Shown: one piece after another, positions 48,733 through 62,704 of the stretch
How the letters are laid out: every line of letters starts with the position of its first letter
Position numbering within the stretch: position 1 is the stretch's first letter
NCBI RefSeq assembly: GCF_037975245.1
Contig: NC_092569.1
Coordinates: 8,650,001 to 8,714,000 of the forward strand
DNA: 64,000 nt
Origin: Apostichopus japonicus
Taxonomy: Eukaryota; Echinodermata; Holothuroidea; Aspidochirotida; Stichopodidae
Direction of reading: 5' to 3'
Notes under the pieces: generated by a model
Told to the model about the DNA's origin: nothing
The model's database searches: none
The model's input: only the letters and a program-made list of their open reading frames with translations
Translations under genes and position numbers: made by a program

Positions 48733-51535
48733 ACCGGTTCGATTACGCGATTAAACATTCAGTACTTGTTACAACAGAGCCTCTGTAAGAAATGAAACGG
48801 TTTAAGAATACCTTTGAAACTATGTTCATTGAAAACATTTCTCTGTTGTTTTTCTCTATATATATATTACAACAGTTATTTACACATAACATCAGAATTC
48901 AAATGACAGAAGTTAATGCATAGTTACATAATTTAGATTTTATTAAAGGATTTCAAAAAATGGTCTTTTGTTAATTATCTTGTAGCAAATACACGACCAA
49001 TAGGTTTTCAAGAAAGTTTGAGTCTTGTCGGTAGTGCTTTAAACTTTCCCAGTCGAAATTCAGTAATGGACTATAGATTTTGTTTTCATTTACATGGGGA
49101 CATTCAAAAGAAATAAAGTAATTAAAAATGGTGGTAAAATTTGGTAAGGACAATTCAAACTTCTGCATCCTTAATGAAGTTTGGTTAGGCTGAATAGATG
49201 CATAGTGACCGTTAGTAAGTACTGGCTATGATGCTCATATCTCTGATATAATAAGTAAATCCAACTTATGATGAAATACAAAGTCAGCCAACTTAACACA
49301 TTTACTACTGATGGATCTTACATTTAATGCGCAGAAATGAGATCATCATGAACAGAGTCTAATTTAAGATAAGAAACATAACCAGATTAAAATCCACGCT
49401 TCATGAATGACGATCAATAAACTAAGTTTCAAAAAAAAATACAACTGGTTTTAATTTTTGGATGCAGTCCTATATCTTCGCGTGTATTATTTTTTGCAGG
49501 TCGTTTAATATATATAACGAACTATCTGATATGCTGGTAAATGAGCAATCCAGATGTGCAGACTGGTGTATATCGGATTTTATATACATTGTGTATAAGA
49601 TTTAAGTCCTGCTTGTGATCCGGCTCAGGATTAGGCTTCACACTATACCTGACAACACATGTCGAGTGTTGCAGGATGTGTTTGTAGAGAACATGTTTCT
49701 AGTTCCTAACTTCCACTTGGATGAAGTCAATCAAAAGCAAGCTTGTAATTTCAGTTCAGTACAGATGGCAAACACAACTACACTCAAAGGTTTCCTTGTT
49801 TTCTTGTTATTATTTTATAACCAGTTTTTGCCTGAGTATTGACTGCTTTGTCTGAAACTAGGACTATTTTGTCCAAAAAACGTGCATTTTCCCTCAAAAT
49901 TACAACTTTTGATATTGATTTTTTTATTTTACTTGTCCTAAAAATGTCTTCATTAGACAAAGCATTTTATACATTGGAGAGGTTGATCTCTAAATGCTAA
50001 ATTTGCATCTTAAATATATTGAGTTTTTTTATATTGGCTTTATATAGGTTTTATTTCTACAATTTTAAAATGAGATCGTTAAAGCATAAACTGGTTCAGG
50101 GCTTTGCGTTCAAAATTCCGAGAAAAAAAAAGATTATTCCACGGATTAAAAAAAAAACGGTATATAAAACGAAAATTTCATCAGGTATTTTCTCTTGCAA
50201 AGGATCCAGCTGAATGATCTAGGAATGGCGTGTAGTTCTCATCTTAATGGTTGAACAAATGATCTGGCAGAAATAAACTTCTGTCCTCTCATTTCGTAAA
50301 GTTGCCTCTCCCTTTAGCCCCCATGTCTATGTTAAGTGATGATGATGATGCCTTTATTGTGTACAACATATGAAAAATAAATTACACAAGTAGTTATACA
50401 TACCCTGACATTTCTTCTCTAAATATACCTTAAGTTTGTCTTTAGGGGTCTGTTCAGAAAATAAAGCCATTAATTTGATGACAACTGTTCCTACAAGAGC
50501 TGTGACGTGAAGCACATTTATTTGATGGGATCCCCGATGTATGTCTTTATTTAATTTTATACATGTCGTTTTTTATATTTTGAAGGATGGAGCTAATTCT
50601 TTGACTCCGCAAAGTCAATTTATTCATTTAATCAGAACCTGTCAGGAGGTTACCTGCATGCGAAGTATTTTCTGCTTATGCTTTCAAATTGGACGCATTT
50701 TTCATCTCAGTTTTGAATTATTCATTCATATTTTATGTTGCTTAACGACTTTATTGTGTCGATGACTCCTTTGGAATAAATTGATTGATCGGTTTACAAC
50801 TTATCAAACTAGCTATGGTGAAAGCTAACTCCAAAAGGAAAATTCCACGAATCGGAATGACAGTACTCAGTCAGATAGCAGGCATTGCAGGATCCGAAAG
50901 TATACAGCATCTCGCATTTCATATATATATATTTGTGTATTACATTTGTTTTTGTGAAAGGTAAAAATGTTGACACATAATTATAATTTGTCGAACGTTG
51001 ATACATTCCGGCCTCCGAAGTTCAGCACGTAGTCCATCTCTTTATTATTAATGCTTATATTGCCAGCTATATATAGATGTCACACCAATTTGAAATATTT
51101 CTAATTACTTATAGAAAAGTTGTAATATGTTTAATATTGTTTGTCTATATTGTTACATCAGTAGGATGTATGTTGTCTGTTATTTAGTTACAGTCTGATC
51201 CTCTACCAATCTTCATCACCTTCAGGTTATTACAGATGTAATTTATAAGTAATGATTCAGTCCCATTGGGGGATTCGTCTATATACAAGACTATGAGTCT
51301 CTAAGACATATATATAAGGAAATACTCTTAACTGTTCATAATTAGCAATTCCCTTAATATGGTATATAGTTTGCAGCGCATCGTCTTAACAACGTTGGAG
51401 AGTTTGTGATATCCTTAAAGATTCGAAACACATCCCCATGTGGTTTTCCTAGATTAATCTTGTTTGACATTTATATGTTGCATAGAGATACCGAATGCAG
51501 ATAGGTTTGATTAGCTTGATTAAAATTGTTAAGGA
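47274..51535. other. no gene seen
   Basis: AT-rich with a (TA)n run at about 48664-48728 and the possible LINE end at 50337-50545. Open frames of 60-75 codons have no recognisable features. Confidence 0.4.
50337..50545 (-). mobile_element. possible LINE 3' end with (ATC)n tail
   Basis: Minus strand ends CACAATAAAGGCATCATC followed by ATC repeats, a tail style seen in several invertebrate LINE families. Upstream in the same sense a short frame (KDKLKVYLEKKCQG) runs to a stop just before the AATAAA. It could equally be the 3' end of a host transcript. Confidence 0.3.
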
Positions 51536-53195
51536 ATGTAACTATACAGACGTGTAATGTAACTATGCATACGTGTAATGTAACTAACTCTACAGACGTG
51601 TAATGTAACTCTACAGACGTGTAATGTAACTAACTCTACAGACGTGTAATGTAACTCTACAGACGTGTCATGTAACTCTACAGACGTGTAATGTAACTAT
51701 ACAGACGTGTAATGTAACTATACAGACGTGTCATGTAACTCTACAGACGTGTAATGTAACTATACAGACGTGTCATGTAACTCTACAGACGTGTAATGTA
51801 ACTATACAGACGTGTAATGTAACTCTACAGACGTGTAATGTAACTATGCAGACGTGTCATGTAACTCTACAGACGTGTAATGTAACTATACAGACGTGTA
51901 ATGTAACTCTACAGACGTGTAATGTAACTATGCAGACGTGTCATGTAACTATACAGACGTGTCATGTAACTATACAGACGTGTAATGTAACTATACAGAC
52001 GTGTCATGTAACTATACAGACGTGTAATGTAACTATACAGACGTGTAATGTAACTATACAGACGTGTAATGTAACTATGCAGACGTGTCATGTAACGATA
52101 CGGACGTGTAATGTAACTATACAGACGTGTCATGTAACTATGCGGACGTGTAATGTAACTATGCAGACGTGTAATGTAACTCTACAGACGTGTAATGTAA
52201 CTATACAGACGTGTCATGTAACTATACGGACGTGTAATGTAACTATACAGACGTGTCATGTAACTATACGGACGTGTAATGTAACTATACGGACGTGTCA
52301 TGTAACTATGCAGACGTGTCATGTAACTATACGGACGTGTCATGTAACTATACGGACGTGTCATGTAACTATACGGACGTGTCATGTAACTATACGGACG
52401 TGTCATGTAACTATGCGGACGTGTCATGTAACAATACAGACGTGTCATGTAACTATGCGGACGTGTCATGTAACTATGCAGACGTGTCATGTAACAATAC
52501 AGACGTGTCATGTAACTATGCGGACGTGTCATGTAACTATGCAGACGTGTCATGTAACTATACAGACGTGTCATGTAACTATGCAGACGTGTCATGTAAC
52601 TATACAGACGTGTCATGTAACTATGCAGACGTGTCATGTAACTATACAGACGTGTCATGTAACTATACAGACGTGTCATGTAACTATACAGACGTGTCAT
52701 GTAACTATACAGACGTGTCATGTAACTATACAGACGTGTCATGTAACTATATAGACGTGTAATGTAACTCTACAGACGTGTAATGTAACTATACAGACGT
52801 GTCATGTAACTATACAGACGTGTAATGTAACTCTACAGACGTGTAATGTAACTATGCAGACGTGTAATGTAACTATGCAGACGTGTCATGTAACTATATA
52901 GACGTGTAATGTAACTATACAGACGTGTAATGTAACTATACAGACGTGTAATGTAACTCTACAGACGTGTAATGTAACTATACAGACGTGTCATGTAACT
53001 ATACAGACGTGTCATGTAACTATACGGACGTGTAATGTAACTATACAGACGTGTAATGTAACTCTACAGACGTGTAATGTAATTATACAGACGTGTAATG
53101 TAACTATACAGACGTGTCATGTAACTATACAGACGTGTAATGTAACTGTACAGACGTGTAATGTAACTATATATACGTGTAACGGAACTAGAGAG
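51536..53195. repeat. 21-bp minisatellite, about 78 copies
   Basis: Unit TGTAATGTAACTATACAGACG with four common variable sites (TGTAATG/TGTCATG, CTATAC/CTCTAC, CTATGC, CAGACG/CGGACG). The TGTCATG form dominates the middle (about 52290-52740) and TGTAATG dominates both sides. The TCNVTIQ open frame is a by-product of the period. Confidence 0.95.
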
Positions 53196-56100
53196 ACGTG
53201 TTACGAGGATGAGTGAATTTATTTGATACAATAACTAGTCGTTTTAGTAGATCAAGGAATATAACGCAAGCCTTGTTAGATATTTTTTAATAAAATGCAC
53301 AAAAAAAAAAAAAACAGTAATTACAACGTTGCCTATTTAAGATTTGACTAACTTATGTTAGGTCTATGCACAATGCTTAACACACAACACAGTGGCCACG
53401 TACAATTAGACCAGAATCTGTAACAGCGGTACTGACTAAAATATGAAACCACATATTTGTTATATAAAATAAGAATCGTAAAGTTTGATGGGGGTCTAAG
53501 AGGTACAAAATATATGGTCATAAAAGAACCGATTTGCATACAAGGTTAGCGCATATTCAGTACAACGTGTTTGTATAATGTTAAATGCGCTTTTTTTCCT
53601 GTAACGATACACCAGGTTGCCATATGCACTTACCAAAGCAACTCATGAAAGTGCATAACCTTATTTGCTTGTCGACAAAGCCTTACGAATATTTTAGGAA
53701 GGGCATGAGCAGTTGGTTAATAAGGTTAGAAATATGAAACGAATATTACATGATCGGTATTTGTTATGTAACCACAAAACGAGTGGGGGGGGGGTGGGGG
53801 GGGGGGGGTTGAGCATGCATGGCGGCGATTACAGGTCATTTTAATGAGAAACAACAATGCTGGTTTCTCAACTAGATATTACGGTACAGCTACTTCTGCT
53901 AGCTACTTTAATACTTATACTGGATATAATTTAATCTTAGGATGGGGAGGGCATGGTCCTTTTGTCTAGTAAAATATGTTGTATCCGTGTTTTCTATTTT
54001 CTAAAAATATACTGACACAGGTTAAATGTCCAGAACTCCTCCATATCAACTTTTAATTCAATTCAGTTTTTATTTTCATATGTTTCTTGCCAATCGACAG
54101 TCATGCGTATAGGAACTAAGAGGGATTGGGTGCTCGAATTGAGGTACAAGGGCGACACAAGTTCGATTTTCATGTGCACTGAACTTAAAATTAATTGTCA
54201 TAGAAATCCACTTGCATCAATCTCCACAATATTGCACTACAATAGCGATTTAATATTCAATACATCTCAGTATAGATCAAAATTTATTATTTGGCAACTT
54301 ATCGTTTGATCTTATGAGAGCTTTCAGTTCCCCATGGGTGAATTTAAAATGCAAGCCATTTAAGTATAATAAAGGCTACTTCATAAATATTCGAACAACC
54401 TTAAATTCTTCTGAATTCATTAATGTCATATAAAAACCGTATTGCCTAAGGCTGGAATTAGTCATGTCTGAATATTACATAAATTCTTTCGATTAAACCC
54501 ATTAAAGATTCACAGGTTTTCTCAGGATTTGCGAAACGGAGCCATAATTGTAGAAAAGTGTTACTGCTGTGAAAGGACTTGAACAAACCGAAGGCCCTAT
54601 TCACAGATAGAGGCATATGGTTTGATTCGATGACAACTGTTGAAAACTGACATTTGTCAGTAATATACCAATGTTTCATAAAAACTTAGAGCTCAATTCT
54701 CCGCGTATTTTATTTACTGCGTTAAATCTTGTAGTTTGATGTAATGATTTATTGAAAGTAGAAAGTTGATGAGGTATATGAAAAGAAAGTGGAACTCACC
54801 TTTTAACATTCGTTGATACTGATTTTACAAAGTATACCCAAATGGCTTTATATATCGTCTGTCGTCAATTGTATTCTGTTGATGTATAACCATACATAAA
54901 TTCTAATAGATATAATCAAATTCACCAAAGTACGCAGAAAGTGCCGATAAAAAGTCACGCTTTGTAGATTTATTTGATCTGTCAAAATCCCATCTTGAAA
55001 CGATGAAGGAAGCCATCCGCATCACTTCAACAGAACTAACGCCTCTCGTCTGCCTCTTATTACAACTATGAACAGACGATAAACTAGCAAAGCTTTATCA
55101 AGGGCTGAAAGTAATATAGCGCTGATTCTTGTTGCAATCACAGACGCACTGACCAAAAGATTAGTTATCTGAAAGGCTATAGGAACATTGTACCAATAAG
55201 CTAGACTTCCCTGCTTATGTATTCTTTCCAGATACAATATATGTTCACATATGTACGGTTACTATACGCATTCAACTGAAAAGTAACATTCTAAACTGCT
55301 CGTGTGCATAGTTTGTAGTATATTAGTAAGGGAAGTAACAATTTTCAATACTTTAAGCTGGTATTGTAAAATACACGATATATAGATATATACTGTAGAA
55401 CTGCGGGTTTAGTATAAGTTAGTGTTGTTCCGTGTAATACTACAGGGATATTAAACATCGTATGAGTTTAATTAGACCAATCAGAATCTCGGAATACTTG
55501 TATGACTTTAAAATAGACAGTAATATGAAGACAGGAGTTCTTTTTGTCTGTGGCTAACTTGGATTGATTTAAGTGATTCCTCGGAGTCACCGTCACATGC
55601 AGACGATTTGTTGGGGAGTAGTGAGATTAAGTTCAATTTACTGTATTTTTCACTAGTTTCAAAGCATACTATATTTTCCCATGGCCCGTCGGGGGAACGG
55701 GAGTAGGAGGGGCTGAGAGATTTCTTTCCGGACCCCTAATCTTTCTGAAACGAAACATAAAGATTAATAATATAAAAATTTTCCATGCAGGGTATCAAAG
55801 TTTCTTACATGAGGATTCACGTACCCCCAAATTGTGATTTTCGTCGACCTTTCAGAAAAGGAACGATTTAAGTAGAGATGTGAAATATCAAATGGATTCC
55901 TAGTTTCAACAGGCAGCTGTAATGTGCATCAATATCTTGCACAGGTTGCTATACGTCACAGTACACAGAATAACACTTTTTGCAAACTTTAAGAATGTCG
56001 TCAAACGTTGTGGAATGTACAGGCAAGTAAGTTAACTCGATCGTGTTGAAATCAAGAAACTAATTTATGCATCGATAAAGTCGACTAAAATTGGGGATAC

Positions 56101-58430
56101 CATGAGTAACGTTTATTGTTATTGTTACTCGGTTATCGATGGGCGTGGCCGGAAGCGTTTCATCAAGTTACTACCGCTTTGACTTCCTTAACGAAGTTGG
56201 CTGAGAGTAAATACTCTTCATATTCAGTCAAAGTGACTGTTCGTGTTATATGGCAGACGAGTGTTGTTTAATTGCCTTGGTAATTTCAAGTTGAATTTCA
56301 AAAGTGCAAATCTACTTGAAAACAATTTTGTATATTTAATTGCTTCCAATAATAAAGCAAAATGCAATAAATGTGTGTAATATGAATCTTCCTCATCTTG
56401 ACTTTGTAATATTCGAATGTGAAGAAAAAAAAAGAACATTTGTAAAAGTAATAATCTACGACCTCCACGTCTCCTTCACTCAATCACATCATGTAGACCT
56501 ACAGACTATATATTTAATAAAGAGGAGAAGGAGAGCTAGAAAAAGCAAACACTGTAAATATAAGTATCAATCGAAAAAAGGATGCTTGTGCCAGAAACAA
56601 ACTTCTCGTGTTTTCATATGGTTGCTACTTGGGTGGGGAGGGGAGGGGGGGCACCCCAGTAATCAATGCCAGATAGAAACTATATTATCACCACGGTTAC
56701 GATTGCACATGTTTGCCAATCATTATTTAATTCCCCAAATATTGCAACTGATTGATTCAAGTGTTTTCACCATTTAAGATCCTTGCAGTACGGTCTCCGC
56801 ATGTAATGATTGCTGTGCTGCAGGATTCACACTATACATGTAAGATCCGTAACCGTAACCGTTAAGTATATCCGTTTTATCGATCATTGAGGATTTTGAC
56901 AGCATACAGTCTAGTCTAACAGGAATCTGAGATGATTTAGTTAATTTAATGCTTGTAAATAAAATGATTTACAGCCACTCCTTGCTTTGGAAAATATATC
57001 ATTTAACTCTCATTTAAACTGTTCTGCCAATATGTAAACGTAATCCGATATATGGTAATTATACATAATTACTATGAAGCCTTACATGTCACATGTAGAG
57101 ATAAAACAGCTGTATATTATCACTTGTAGAAATATTATACTGTTGTAGAGAAAAGAAAAGAATTGAGAAAACCTCTCCACATGCATGCGCAGACAAAAAT
57201 AGAAATTCACGGTAGCATACTTGCAGCATCTCTCTGATTGTCACAAGCCGTGTACCTCTGAGAGAGGTTCCTGTTAGGATCAAAACGCGGGGCCTCCATG
57301 TTATTCAACATCATTAGCAAATTAGCAGAAAGATAACGTTCACTGAATTAAGTTACATTGAAGCGATAGTTAAGGTCTTAGAACCGTGAGGTATATCGTG
57401 AATATTTTATGCGCTATGCACCTATATCCTACCGCATGTAGGCTACTTGATGTAGCCGTGCCTTTACACTGTATGTAAGAATATTGAAAGTGAATGCTAA
57501 ATATAAGCGAAGTAATGACGCTTCGTGTCTTTTGATGGGAAAAATAAAAATTTTAATCGAATATTGATTTAATGTTGTATAGAGTAACTTGTGACTTCAA
57601 TGAATGGAAATGACCTTATTTGCTTTAAGATAGATGTTGCTTTAACTGAATAATAAATGCCATTCATGCATTAATATAGATCAGTTTGGCGAAGAACACA
57701 ACCATCTGAATTGAATTAAATTGTATCCTCTTAAGTCTGATATGGAATTTAAGCCGGTAAACATATTATGGAATATCGAGTTATTACTCACACGCACACA
57801 AAAACCAATCTCATTTTATGGTACGAATTGATGAAAATATTATTGGTAGCACATGCAGGTAATCGGAAACAAGCAATGCGTCAAAACTTTCTAGCTCATT
57901 TTGTTTTGTGTGAAAAAAAAAGGACGATGTTATATTTCATATATATGAATCACATAATAGCAGAGTTGGGAATATGTAACATTTATTGAACTAACATGGC
58001 AACCGATTGTTTACTTGTCATCGATGTTTTGATATCGTTGGGATGCTCCTTAAGGACGTTTGATTATTGGAGGAAATGAAAACAAAAAAGATAATTCTTC
58101 TGTATTAAGAGAAACCACTTTTTCATTCCGTCAGAGCGGTGAATTTATTTTTTAGTGTACGGTAATATTCTATGCTAATTCACTTGGTTTACTGTTGACT
58201 TATTTTTCTGTTGTTCCTCAAGGGAAATATAACTATATTTATGGCCATTCTCTTTTGGCGACAAAATCCACACTTGGCTGCCTTAAACATACTTCATCGG
58301 ATTCCCATCGGTCAACTAAATACTGCGTCCAATTCGACCGATTGATGAAAACTAGGATTCCGTCAAACTAGTTATTACTGTGCGTCTATACCAAAAAGGA
58401 GTAATAAATAAATATAAACACTGAATAAAT
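53196..58430. other. 5 kb without a recognisable gene
   Basis: AT-rich sequence with an interrupted poly-G run at 53785-53808 and a G-rich patch near 56630-56650. The frame at 56340-56777 (plus) is open for 145 codons but has low-complexity basic character and no domain that I know. Confidence 0.4.
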
Positions 58431-59434
58431 GAACGAACTAACAAGCGAACAAACGAACGAACAAACGAACGATAAACGAACGAACGACCGAACGAACGAA
58501 CGTACGAACGAACTAACAAGCGAACAAACGAACGAACGAACGAACTAACTAACGAACGAACGAACAAACGAACGACCGAACGAAAGTACGAACGAACGAA
58601 CGATTTAACGAACGAAAAGAACGAACGAACGAACTAACTAACGAACGAACGAACGAACGAACGAACGAACGAACGAACGAACGAACGAACTAACAAGCGA
58701 ACAAACGAACGAACGAACGAACTAACTAACGAACGAACGAACAAACGAACGACCGAACGAAAGTACGAACGAACGAACGATTTAACGAACGAAAAGAACG
58801 AACGAACGAACTAACGAACGAACGAACGAACGAACGAACGAACGAACGAACGAACGAACGAACGAACGAACTAACAAGCGAACAAACGAACGAACGAACG
58901 ACCGAACGAAAAGAACGAACGAACGAACGAACGAACGAACGAACGAACGAACGAACGAACGAACGAACGAACGAACGAACGAACGAACGAACGAACGAAC
59001 GAACGAACGAACGAACGAACGAACGAACGAACGAACGAACGAACGAACGAACGAACGAACGAACGAACGAACGAACGAACGAACGAACGAACGAACGAAC
59101 GAACGAACGAACGAACGAACGAACGAACGAACGAACGAACGAACGAACGAACGAACGAACGAACGAACGAACGAACGAACGAACGAACGAACGAACGAAC
59201 GAACGAACGAACGAACGAACGAACGAACGAACGAACGAACGAACGAACGAACGAACGAACGAACGAACGAACGAACGAACGAACGAACGAACGAACGAAC
59301 GAACGAACGAACGAACGAACGAACGAACGAACGAACGAACGAACGAACGAACGAACGAACGAACGAACGAACGAACGAACGAACGAACGAACGAACGAAC
59401 GAACGAACGAACGAACGAACGAACGAACGAACGA
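58431..59434. repeat. (GAAC)n tetranucleotide array, about 1 kb
   Basis: From about 58918 to 59434 the array is uninterrupted GAAC for more than 500 bp. The first 490 bp are interrupted (AACTAACTAACG, CAAACGAACGACCG, GATTTAACG), and a block containing these interruptions is duplicated with a period near 180 bp (compare 58540-58640 with 58720-58810). The RSFV repeat frames are by-products. Confidence 0.95.
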
Positions 59435-61071
59435 AAAAGTAAATGGATGAATGAATGATTAAATGAAGAAATGAATACCAGATAAGTAAATAAAGTAAAT
59501 AGACAATGGGGGTCATTAGTTTGAACGTAAGACACACACCTGCGTGAGTGTGTATGTGACGCGAGCTTGCAACTCAAACAGTGCATGATGATGGAACTTG
59601 ATGTTTGTTATGTGGATTAGTCTAAGGAAGTATATGTGGTCTACTGAAAATAGTGGAGATCAAATATCATTTGAGGCCAATAGAGGTCAAAGTCTGAAAA
59701 CGTTGTAAACACGATAACTTAAGAATTACAACCTCAGCTTCATTTGTGGGACGCAGATAAAAACAAGTTAAATCTTAAATTGAAACTTGGGTTAGGTTCA
59801 CATACTTGAGATGTTGATCAATCTTAGCGAATACAATTACTCATAGTGAATTGCTCAATACTTAGTAAAAAAACACAAAAAACAAACCAATCATACCAAA
59901 TCAACAAAGGTTTATTGAAACATACAGAGTATAATATAGAACTGTTGGGGAAGTAAAAAAAAAAAGTCCTACATATCGTTTCGAATTGAAAACATATATG
60001 CTGCTTCATCTGATCATATTCAATTTAAGCAAACTGAAAGTATTGTTCTTTGTTATTTGAAATGAATCTTGACTAGTCTGCATTGTCATATTGGAAAATG
60101 TACGCATTCTATGCTTTGTTAACTGCTCAGTTGTGTGATAGTTATGCGTTGGTACTATTTTAACAAATTTAAATAATTTTAAGATTTTCTTTTTAATCAA
60201 GCCATGAAATTAATCGTATACTAGTTGAAGTTGCCTTACTGAGTATTGTTTTATTCTTTCCTAGAAGGCAGTTTCATTACCCATTTCTCTCCCACCTATA
60301 GTTCAAGTTAGTTGCACCCATTAAAAGGTGATTTACACTCACCCCAAGAGATCACAATTAAAGTAAGTAGACATAAACCTTTATCCATATTAGAATGGAT
60401 GTCCTAAACTGTATTCCTATCAAATTTAGTCTTATTTAATTACGATTTTAATTTGTCCATATGATTACATGATAAGTAATCCACTTGTGTCTATAGCTAC
60501 TTATTTAGAGCTAATTTGTAACCTTAACATGCTTCATAATCCACCTATTGACGGCTAATTTTATATTATTTTTCAGGTGAGGGTGGGGGGGGGGGGGCAT
60601 GACAGTCGGCTTTAACGAACACATGACAGAACCCCTCCTTTATAAAATTCTTAACTTACCTCTCGCCCTTCAGTAAAGGTTCAGCGACCTATGTAACTCA
60701 GACGGTGGAGGTTTTTGATTTGGCCCTCCACTGTTTTGAAATCCTGCAGGCACGCCGCTGACAATATCTGCAACATGATGCGTGAAGCGAGTTAATTAAT
60801 TCAGTATATTTATTACCTTACTATAAATACATTATATCGAAGGGTCTGTATTTCTATCGCAGACTTCTGTGGTATATACAACAGCTAATGTATATATGCT
60901 TTATGTATATGTATTTATACTGCACAAATCTATTTTGATTGCAAATAATGTATATGTACTTTAGATATGATATGAATACCGGCACTGTTGTTTATATTTG
61001 TACAGAACAAGTGTACAATTGGTGCATTATAGAGAGGTATCTTATAAGTATTACATTGTCATGTGCATCGA
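59435..61071. other. no gene seen
   Basis: AT-rich sequence with a poly-G run near 60584-60598. Nothing assignable. Confidence 0.4.
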
Positions 61072-61646
61072 CAGACATGCATAGGCGTACGGGACCATTT
61101 CAGTTTAGGGGGGCAGAACTTTTTGTGCCCGAAAGTTCCCGTGACACTATCTAAGCGGAGCGCCACCATCGGTTGGCGCGTAGCGTACAAATTTTTTTTT
61201 GGCAAACAATGCCTCTCAGATTGCTGGAAACGGCACTTCTAAAGCCTTGCAAGTTGCATCTAAACATTCTTTATTTTATAATCTCACGTTTTAGAAATTT
61301 ACACTTCCCCAAAAATTTGGTAAATTAGAAGAAGAAAAAATGGTAACATCACTTTGAAGGGGAAAAATGGGACAGTATATTTTTTAAGCTCCTATATTTA
61401 GTTACCTTATTTATTATTTTAACACAGTACTCAGCTAACTCCAGAAAAACATACATTGTTCAACGACACGTAGGCGGGATAATGTCGCTGTGCCGGGTGA
61501 GACTGCAATTTGTCTCACAAAACAGTATAAAATGTAACAAGAATATGATAAACCTGTGATACTAGGCTTGTAGGCACCCCCCCAACCCCACCATCCATGA
61601 AAAAGAAAATGTTTCTTATATACACTCATGTTGGGGGTGTCCAGGT

Positions 61647-62295
61647 CAAGGCGGCGGAAGCACTTTAATCTGGGGGGCACCGACTTCAAAGGGCACTTTG
61701 TAGAAATTCGATTGGACTGAAGCAGCCTTACATTTAGTACCCTTTATAACTCTTATTGTATTATCTTATTTGCGTATACACATCACTCCATCAACGCCCC
61801 CCCCCCCCAAAGGAAAATATGCCTATACTAGCACTGCAATATCCAATGCGCAAATTGGGAAACAAGGAACAAGTTTTCTTTTGAGACAAAATGAGGTGAA
61901 ATCATGCTAGTTGCCAATGTAGGAATCTTCCGAATTAAAGTTTTTTTCTTGTTAATATCTTAACAAATTTTTTCCATTCAAAATAGCTTTGAGTTTGACC
62001 CACAGAAATTCATTAAAAGTCACGGGCTTAGCCAGGATTTGCAAAGTTGTATGTACGACTATCTGAGCGGAGCGCCACCATCGGTTGGCGCGGAGCGTAC
62101 TAGAAAATTTTTGGTTTTTACAAACCCCTCAGATGGCCGGAAACGGCCCTTCCCGAGTATTCATTCTGGTTCCCTGGCCTCTTGCTAACTTGAGGCACCT
62201 CAATTTTTATGTAGAAAAAAGGCAGATTTTTAACCTGAGGAAAAGTGGGGGGGGGGGCACGTCCCCCCTGTTCCCCCCCGGTTCCGCCGCCGTTG
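61647..62295. mobile_element. nested hAT-like element inserted in the outer one
   Basis: Termini CAAGGCGGCGGAAGC and, reverse-complemented from the right, CAACGGCGGCGGAAC are flanked by identical GTCCAGGT at 61639-61646 and 62296-62303. It carries its own shared core at 62059-62112 and the GCCGGAAACGGCCCTTCC box, plus G/C homopolymer runs near both ends. No coding capacity. Confidence 0.78.
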
Positions 62296-62497
62296 GTCCA
62301 GGTATACAATTGACTAGTTAGAAAAAAAATTGATCGTGCAAAAAGGGTGGTAGCCCAGATGAACTGCGCTTACGATGGTGTTACACGGAAATATTCGGGC
62401 AGCATGATGCTAAATAAAGAAAATCATGGAATTGTCGGGCAAAAATTTGAAAAAAAAATTCGGGCAAGCTTCTGCATATTTATATATATATATATAT

Positions 62498-62647
62498 ATT
62501 TCCAGAGGACAAGAAATTCGGGCAAAAGTCCTGAAAAATTCGGGCAGCCTAAGAGGAGAAAAAAAAAATATATATATATATATTTTCTCCTCTTAGGCTG
62601 CCCGAATTTTTCAGGACTTTTGCCCGAATTTCTTGTCCTCTGGAAAT
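62498..62647. repeat. perfect 65-bp-arm palindrome with 20-nt A/T loop
   Basis: Left arm 62498-62562 (starting ATTTCCAGAGGACAAG) and right arm 62583-62647 are exact reverse complements as far as I can read. The loop is A- and TA-rich. Each arm contains two ATTCGGGCA motifs; unpaired ATTCGGGCA-type motifs also lie just upstream near 62393, 62434 and 62459. Confidence 0.92.
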
Positions 62648-62704
62648 TTGGGGGGGGGGCAGTCTGCCCCCCTGCCCCCCGCCTCGTACGCCTATACAGA
62701 CATG

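Larger units (their letters stand above)
61080..62696. mobile_element. outer hAT-like element (1.6 kb) with 8-bp target duplication
   Basis: Termini CATAGGCGTACGG and, reverse-complemented from the right, TATAGGCGTACGA are flanked by identical CAGACATG at 61072-61079 and 62697-62704. Inside are a shared core at 61147-61200 with its GCTGGAAACGGCACTTC box, a second complete element inserted at 61647-62295, and a perfect palindrome at 62498-62647. No transposase. The span without the insert would be about 960 bp. Confidence 0.75.

Noticed and set aside
51846-52762. Frames encoding TCNVTIQ or TRLYSYM repeats
   Set aside because: By-product of a 21-bp repeat, open on both strands.
56340-56777. 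145-codon plus-strand frame
   Set aside because: Low-complexity basic stretch and a poly-G patch translated as glycine; no domain and no splice or start context.
58726-59586. 286-codon frame of RSFV repeats
   Set aside because: (GAAC)n microsatellite read in frame; not a protein.
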